A stretch of 64,000 nucleotides of DNA from UBA6059 sp965227155 (GTDB lineage: Bacteria; Bacteroidota; Bacteroidia; Cytophagales; Cyclobacteriaceae), in contig OZ245731.1 in the NCBI GenBank assembly GCA_965227155.1, positions 682,001 through 746,000 of the forward strand, written 5' to 3'. The translations under genes were made by a program, and so were the position numbers. Below are positions 59,759 through 64,000 of the stretch, piece by piece; position 1 is the stretch's first letter, and every line of letters starts with the position of its first letter. The notes beneath the pieces are model-generated. The model ran no database searches. It was given only the letters and a program-made list of their open reading frames with translations, and was not told the origin of the DNA.

Positions 59759-61065
59759 TGAGTTCTTTCCGCGTCAATGGTGGGCGCAAACTTCAAGGTG
59801 AGATCATTCCGCAGGGTGCTAAAAATGAGGCCCTGCAAATTATCTCTGCTGTTTTATTGACACCTGAGCCGGTTCACATCAAAAAAATTCCCAATATCAG
59901 GGATGTGAATAAACTGATTGATCTGCTGGCTGACCTGGGTGTACAGATAGAAAAAACAGGCGCCGAGTCTTACCGATTTACCGCCAAGGATATCCAGCTG
60001 GATTTCATGGACACAGAAGCTTTTAAAGACCAGGCCAGTGCGTTGCGTGGCTCAATCATGATCCTGGGTCCATTATTAGCAAGATTTGGACGCGGCAAAA
60101 TGCCCAGGCCCGGAGGTGATAAAATTGGCCGCAGAAGGCTGGACACCCATTTTACAGGTTTCGAAAGACTGGGGGCTAAATTCACGTACGACGGAAAGAC
60201 TGGTTTTTACAATGTAAAAGCCAAAACACTTTCCGGCACTTACATGCTGCTCGATGAGGCCTCTGTAACCGGTACGGCCAATATCCTGATGGCAGCGGTG
60301 ATGGCCAAAGGCACTACTACGATTTACAATGCTGCTTGCGAGCCCTACATTCAGCAGCTCTGCCGTATGCTCATCAGCATGGGTGCTAAGATAACCGGCG
60401 TAGGTTCCAATCTGCTCACCATCGAGGGTGTGGAATACCTGGGTGGTACAGAGCACGAACTACTCCCCGATATGATTGAAATCGGCAGTTTCATCGGGAT
60501 GGCAGCCATGACAGAGTCCGAGATTACTATCAAAAATGCACGCATTGATCAACTCGGCATTATACCCGATACTTTCCGTAGGCTGGGTATCAAAATGGAA
60601 TTCCGGGGCGATGATATTTTCATTCCTGATCAAAAGCATTATGCCATAGAAACTTTTATAGATGGTTCCATCATGACCATCGCAGATGCTATATGGCCGG
60701 GCTTTACACCTGATTTATTGAGTGTGGCACTTGTAACAGCTATACAGGCCAAAGGAACCGTGCTTATCCATCAGAAAATGTTTGAAAGCAGGCTATTCTT
60801 CGTGGATAAGCTGATAGATATGGGTGCCCAGATCATTCTTTGTGACCCTCACAGGGCTACGGTGATTGGCCTGGACCATGCGTTCCCATTGAAAGGCATT
60901 CAGATGACCTCTCCTGATATCAGGGCGGGTATTTCGCTATTGATAGCCGCTTTATCTGCAGAAGGCACCAGTGTCATTCACAATGTGGAGCAGATCGACC
61001 GGGGCTATCAAAACATCGACACCCGACTCAAAGCGCTGGGTGCCGATATAGAGCGGTTCAATTAG
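59758..61065 (+). CDS. murA: UDP-N-acetylglucosamine 1-carboxyvinyltransferase MurA (Cys-to-Asp variant)
   Basis: 435 residues, two inverted alpha/beta domains typical of EPSP synthase-like transferases. N-term GGRKLQGEIIPQGAKNEALQIISA; LARFGRGKMPRPGGDKIGRRRLDTHF is the flexible loop; the active-site Cys (C115 in E. coli, in PGGCTIG) is Asp here (D121). ALRGSIMILGPLL, EASVTGTANILMAA and MTSPDIRAGISLLIAAL are further signatures. Catalyses the first committed step of peptidoglycan synthesis. Asp variants are functional but not alkylated by fosfomycin. Overlaps convergent gene by 8 bp; coupled to DUF4290. Confidence 0.94.
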   Translation: MSSFRVNGGRKLQGEIIPQGAKNEALQIISAVLLTPEPVHIKKIPNIRDVNKLIDLLADLGVQIEKTGAESYRFTAKDIQLDFMDTEAFKDQASALRGSIMILGPLLARFGRGKMPRPGGDKIGRRRLDTHFTGFERLGAKFTYDGKTGFYNVKAKTLSGTYMLLDEASVTGTANILMAAVMAKGTTTIYNAACEPYIQQLCRMLISMGAKITGVGSNLLTIEGVEYLGGTEHELLPDMIEIGSFIGMAAMTESEITIKNARIDQLGIIPDTFRRLGIKMEFRGDDIFIPDQKHYAIETFIDGSIMTIADAIWPGFTPDLLSVALVTAIQAKGTVLIHQKMFESRLFFVDKLIDMGAQIILCDPHRATVIGLDHAFPLKGIQMTSPDIRAGISLLIAALSAEGTSVIHNVEQIDRGYQNIDTRLKALGADIERFN

Positions 61066-62053
61066 ATAATTTTCGTAGGTCACCGGATACATTTCCGGAG
61101 ATATCGGATAGCCAAAGATCACCGCTGCCCGCATTTTTGATATTGACATCAAGCAGCACCTTCCTAAGGATAATGTCTCCGGAGTTATCGGAAATGATGG
61201 CATGTCCACCGATATTGCGGCCATTGATGTCGCCTGAATTATCATCGATTTCTAGATCACCATCAAGGTCAAATACGCGAATATCATCTGAGGTATCATC
61301 AATACGGGCGTTACCCTTGATATTCTCCAGGTAAATACCTCCAGATGTGTCATCCAGTCGGATATTGCCACGCGCATTGATGATTTTAATTTCGCCCGAA
61401 TTGTCATCAATGACGATGTTTGGGATTGAGGCTATATCCTGGTTGATGTTTTTCAAAAAGATATCTCCTGAATTATCAGAAATGGTCAGGCTTCCGTTGG
61501 TGTTGTTACAGTAAATGTAGCCTGAGTTGTCATTCAGTTTAACGTCATTGGTTAATCCCGCCAGTACAATATCACCGCCCTGATCATCAATGTCGAGCGA
61601 AATGCCGGCAGGTACTTTTATCTTCAAATTGATGAACCGGTAGGGTGCCTTGAAGAATTCAAAGGGTGTAAAGCCCCTGTCCTGATCATCATCAAAAGCA
61701 ATGTAGCTCCGCAAATGGGCCTGACCGGCCTTTTTTTCCAGCGACAGGTCCAGCTCTTCACTTAAAATTTCATCAACCTTAGACTCATTGGAGGCATAAA
61801 CACCTACCTCTGCTTCCACGGTGATTAAAGGCAGGTTGCTTTGGCTGATCTCCAATTCACCGGCTCCAGCCTGAATTTTGAAATTAGTAATGCCGGAAGT
61901 TGGTAGCTCCAGAATAAGGCTGCCCTTATATTCATCATAAAGTTCATCATCCGAATTGGAGGTTTTCTTTAAATCGAGCAACAAAGTGTCGGTTTGCGCA
62001 TAGCCTGTGATAGGCCAAAGCAGTACCACAAAAAATAGTTTAAAATATCGCAT
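61058..62053 (-). CDS. Secreted beta-solenoid-like protein with DNSGDI repeats (DUF4097-like)
   Basis: 331 residues with signal peptide (MRYFKLFFVVLLWPITGYAQ). The second half is a run of 9-10 repeats of about 22 residues, pattern xxIDDNSGDIxxxNxxGxxx (LNDNSGYIYC, ISDNSGDIFL, IDDNSGEIKI, LDDTSGGIYL, IDDTSDDIRV, IDDNSGDING, ISDNSGDIIL, SGDLWLSD). This is a beta-solenoid-like pattern shared with DUF4097 adhesin-like proteins, regular in Asn/Asp turns. Function unknown; convergent to murA. A short dyad 35-50 bp upstream may be regulatory. Confidence 0.75.
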   Translation of the reverse strand: MRYFKLFFVVLLWPITGYAQTDTLLLDLKKTSNSDDELYDEYKGSLILELPTSGITNFKIQAGAGELEISQSNLPLITVEAEVGVYASNESKVDEILSEELDLSLEKKAGQAHLRSYIAFDDDQDRGFTPFEFFKAPYRFINLKIKVPAGISLDIDDQGGDIVLAGLTNDVKLNDNSGYIYCNNTNGSLTISDNSGDIFLKNINQDIASIPNIVIDDNSGEIKIINARGNIRLDDTSGGIYLENIKGNARIDDTSDDIRVFDLDGDLEIDDNSGDINGRNIGGHAIISDNSGDIILRKVLLDVNIKNAGSGDLWLSDISGNVSGDLRKLSN

Positions 62054-62087
62054 CCTGTTTTTTTTTGAGTTTTCTAGAGGCTAGATG

Positions 62088-62103
62088 CAATACGGATGTA
62101 TTG
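62088..62103. promoter_or_regulatory. Short inverted repeat upstream of the DNSGD-repeat gene
   Basis: CAATAC-ggat-GTATTG is a perfect 6-bp dyad, 35-50 bp upstream of the ATG at 62053, in operator position; an outer pair ATG/CAT extends it imperfectly. No regulator gene adjoins. Confidence 0.25.
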
Positions 62104-62495
62104 GGTTGCATCGTGAAGAAAAGAATTTTGATAAAATGGCAGGCTTCAGCAATCCAATATTATATTTTCTTGCAACTATATATTATAGGACAATGGAAGT
62201 GAACTAAAATCATTAAAATTACCAAGTAAAAAAGGAGGCCAAATTAATGACCCCCCATTACAAATAGGTGATTATTAACTGTGTTGCATCCTGAATAAAT
62301 AAACAGAAATACTTAGCTTATACCCTGCATTTTTGAAGTGTCTTAAGAAAAGGTCGTTATGGTATTTATCATTAAATAAGCGAAAATAACTTAGAGCGAT
62401 ATTTAAATGAATGTGCTGCCAGGTTCAATGAAAGACCATCAGCATCACAAACTAAGTTTCATTTATTTTTTAGAATAAAGTGAGAGTACTTTATC

Positions 62496-62525
62496 TTGTA
62501 AAAGATTAGTTAATAAATAGTTTTG
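62496..62525 (+). promoter_or_regulatory. Bacteroidota sigma-ABfr-type promoter
   Basis: TTG at 62496-62498, exactly 19 bases, then TAGTTTTG at 62518-62525, matching the TTG-N19-TANNTTTG consensus of the primary sigma factor in this phylum. It lies 72 bp before the ATG of the 66-residue gene and is the clearest promoter in the window. Confidence 0.6.
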
Positions 62526-62596
62526 TGTTAACTTAAGATGGAATTAGTGCAACATATTTAGTTTATTTGATGTTCTAGCTATAGAATCAACTAATT

Positions 62597-62797
62597 ATGA
62601 ATTTAAAAGATAAATTTTATTTATATCTATTTGATAAACCTCAAGAGGTTGAATTAACCAATTCACCTAATGAGCTACTTTCAAAGTCTTGGCATCTAGC
62701 TGGATATTTTTTAACAGATAGCTCATTAAAAGAATTAAGCTCTTTATCAAAAGATAAAAAGCAAGAGTTATTACACAAACTAGAAAGTGTTGAATAA
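62597..62797 (+). CDS. Small hypothetical protein upstream of DUF2335-like gene
   Basis: 66 residues, MNLKDKFYLYLFDKPQEVEL..., mostly helical and Lys/Leu/Ser-rich with no membrane segment or recognised domain; the C-terminal KELSSLSKDKKQELLHKLESVE is a likely amphipathic helix. Expressed from the promoter at 62496-62525. Its last 11 bases overlap the start of the next gene, so the two are translated together. Could be a partner or regulator of that membrane protein; function unknown. Confidence 0.6.
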   Translation: MNLKDKFYLYLFDKPQEVELTNSPNELLSKSWHLAGYFLTDSSLKELSSLSKDKKQELLHKLESVE

Positions 62798-63317
62798 GCC
62801 ATTTTCTACTAAAGAAAAAGTTGAACAGTTAATTTTACAAGAATCCCCCAATGCTTTTAATGGGTTAAGTAGAACCCAAAAAGACAGAATAGTTAATGCT
62901 TTTATAAAAAGTACCCCATCAGAAGGGGCTAAAGTTGAGTCGTTTCAGGCTATGCGTTATGCCGGCCCTATTCCTCATCCTGATTTAATGGAAGGGTTTA
63001 AAAGGGTAGATGAGTCATTACCAGACAAAATAATGAGTATGGCAAACGAAGCTCAAAATCACTTTATATCTAAAGAGAATAAAATTATTGATGGTTATTT
63101 TGATTTGAAAAAATCGGGTCAAGCTTATGCCTTTTATTTGGCAGTTATTTTTATAATCGGATCATTTGGTTTAGTTGTAGCCGGTAAAGACATAGCTGGC
63201 TATGTTTCTTTAGCGTTTGGTATAGTCTCGATTGCAGGTATGTTTTTAGGATCAAAAACAAATATTGATATTAGAAAGCCTAAAGATAGTGTTGATAATA
63301 GTGAAAGTGATGAATAG
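62787..63317 (+). CDS. DUF2335-like two-TM membrane protein
   Basis: 176 residues beginning at GTG 62787 inside the end of the preceding gene (TTG 62790 is an alternative). A soluble helical N-terminus (LSRTQKDRIVNAFIKST) leads to YAGPIPHPDLMEGFKRVDESLPDKIMSMANEAQNHFI, similar to the core of DUF2335 (COG5346). Two hydrophobic helices near the C-terminus (AFYLAVIFIIGSFGLVVAG and VSLAFGIVSIAGMFLGS) are followed by an acidic tail. The family is uncharacterised and scattered, often in accessory regions. Its AT-rich codons differ from neighbours, suggesting transfer. Confidence 0.7.
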   Translation: MLNKPFSTKEKVEQLILQESPNAFNGLSRTQKDRIVNAFIKSTPSEGAKVESFQAMRYAGPIPHPDLMEGFKRVDESLPDKIMSMANEAQNHFISKENKIIDGYFDLKKSGQAYAFYLAVIFIIGSFGLVVAGKDIAGYVSLAFGIVSIAGMFLGSKTNIDIRKPKDSVDNSESDE

Positions 63318-63434
63318 GGCAAAAGACAAAAAGAAACTTTCAGAAAATAAGGAAAAAAAGGAAAGACAAGAGTGCTATATGATGTCGTTCTAAAAGCTTC
63401 TATCGATAGACGACCACCACCGCGAAATTTTAGA

Positions 63435-63478
63435 AAGGCTTGTTAGCAGCCTTATCCTTTTAAGAAGACCTTCTTAAA
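63435..63478. terminator. Weak terminator-like hairpins after the DUF2335-like gene
   Basis: AAGGCT-tgttagc-AGCCTT (63435-63453) is followed by atccttttaa; then a perfect 9-bp dyad TTTAAGAAG-ac-CTTCTTAAA (63459-63478). They lie between the stop at 63317 and the convergent secreted-protein stop at 63486. The T run is poor, so termination is only plausible. Confidence 0.3.
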
Positions 63479-63485
63479 CTGTTGT

Positions 63486-64000
63486 TTACCTTAAAATATA
63501 CAGCTTACCATAGCCATCTTTAAAAGCACTATCGCCGAAAGTAACCCTATGGTCCAGGCCGTTTTGGGATTCAGGGAAAACTACCCGGTACAGATACACG
63601 CCATTGGCTAGTTGGTCGCCAAATTCATCCGTGCCATTCCAGGCATATTCTGTGATGTTATTGCCTACTTTGATGGTGCCAATTTCATCCTGAGTGATTT
63701 CTCGCACTACCCTACCATTGATGGTCATGATCTGAATTTTCATCCGGTCAGGAACCACACTGCCCGTAAGCGTAAATACAAATCTGGTGCTAGACGAGAA
63801 GGGATTTGGGTAGGGATAAAAATGAGAAATAGTTGATTCATTGACCACCTCAAAATTGATTTCGTAAGGCTCTACTCCGCTAGGATTGCCAGTACCATCC
63901 GTAGCCTGCACCCTTAAGCCATATACCCCATCCTCAAGGTTTTGGGGTTGATATTCAACTCTAAAGTCCTCATTCTCTGAGGCTGGCGTCCAGTTTATAT
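63486..64000 (-). CDS. T9SS-associated secreted protein, C-terminal end (5'-partial)
   Basis: The minus-strand frame is open to the window edge (the GTG at 63911 is internal), so only the last 171 or so residues are seen. They read WTPASENEDFRVEYQPQNLEDG-like Ig/Fn3 strands, then FYPYPNPFSSSTRFVFTLTG and YAWNGTDEFGDQLANGVYLYRVVF, a FlgD-like/T9SS C-terminal fold, ending GYGKLYILR. That ending resembles the large C25-peptidase PorU2-type proteins of Cytophagales, but the catalytic part lies outside the window. Confidence 0.7.
   Translation of the reverse strand, partial: INWTPASENEDFRVEYQPQNLEDGVYGLRVQATDGTGNPSGVEPYEINFEVVNESTISHFYPYPNPFSSSTRFVFTLTGSVVPDRMKIQIMTINGRVVREITQDEIGTIKVGNNITEYAWNGTDEFGDQLANGVYLYRVVFPESQNGLDHRVTFGDSAFKDGYGKLYILR

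Larger units (their letters stand above)
62054..62596. other. 543-bp AT-rich intergenic region
   Basis: No open frame of note. Contains the dyad at 62088-62103 upstream of the DNSGD gene and the promoter at 62496-62525; the centre (about 62200-62460) shows no hairpin with a T tract, no tRNA fold and no recognisable repeat. Very AT-rich relative to flanking genes, like the two genes after it. Confidence 0.6.

Noticed and set aside
62597..63317. Confirmed toxin-antitoxin or defence pair
   Set aside because: Architecture is suggestive only; neither protein matches a known toxin, antitoxin or defence domain by eye, so it is kept as a hypothesis.

Overview
The window is a stretch of chromosome from a member of the Bacteroidota, most likely a marine or environmental member of the Cytophagales. 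This is inferred from gene content: T9SS-type C-terminal domains at both window edges; families typical of this phylum (DUF4290-murA, DUF2851, DUF2911, DUF6090, DUF1080, BNR/VPS10-like proteins); almost no Shine-Dalgarno signals; several TTG starts; and one textbook Bacteroidota promoter (TTG-N19-TANNTTTG). No rRNA, tRNA, CRISPR array, transposase or integrated phage is visible.

Layout. 1-8.7 kb is the accessory-looking, visibly AT-rich part: the 3' end of a giant secreted Kelch/malectin/cadherin-like T9SS substrate, then a lipid-linked-sugar cassette (one GT2 enzyme and two GT-C-like membrane proteins, one ending in MORN repeats). 8.7-15.3 kb holds a UPF1-like helicase, an HpcH/HpaI aldolase, a TerB-like protein and a tight plus-strand run acpH - small membrane protein - crcB - CocE-type hydrolase. 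15.3-24.3 kb is minus-strand: an M1 peptidase, gyrB broken by a one-base frameshift, a CoA-binding protein, a COG2509 flavoprotein, and tryptophan 2,3-dioxygenase coupled to a 14-unit MORN_2/outer-membrane-barrel protein. Glutaryl-CoA dehydrogenase is divergent from the dioxygenase, which points to tryptophan catabolism.

25.7-31.9 kb looks like a periplasmic sugar-oxidation module: an iron-sulfur GMC oxidoreductase, its Tat-exported small subunit, and convergent to them a DUF1080 putative 3-keto-glycoside hydrolase with a large BNR-repeat protein. 32-40 kb carries small envelope proteins, an ABC-F ATPase, a nucleoside phosphorylase, TrhO, a NeuD-like acetyltransferase and a polytopic membrane protein. 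40-47.6 kb is a minus-strand housekeeping block, in transcription order xerD - pyrD - ftsK - lolA - terminator - pyrF - DUF2851 - membrane protein, joining chromosome segregation, pyrimidine synthesis and lipoprotein transport. 47.8-50.4 kb runs forward: aroQ, a class V aminotransferase, marC and rnhA.

50.7-53.1 kb encodes a predicted surface lipoprotein of six near-identical CHRD domains. 53.3-62 kb holds a BaiN-type flavoprotein, DUF2911, GNAT, polyphosphate-glucokinase-like and PcrA/UvrD genes, DUF4290-murA (MurA carries Asp in place of the fosfomycin-target Cys) and a DDNSGD-repeat beta-solenoid-like protein. 62-63.5 kb is an AT-rich island with a clear promoter driving two overlapping small genes, the second a DUF2335-like two-TM protein; this is the best candidate for an undescribed unit. 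The window ends inside another T9SS-associated secreted protein.
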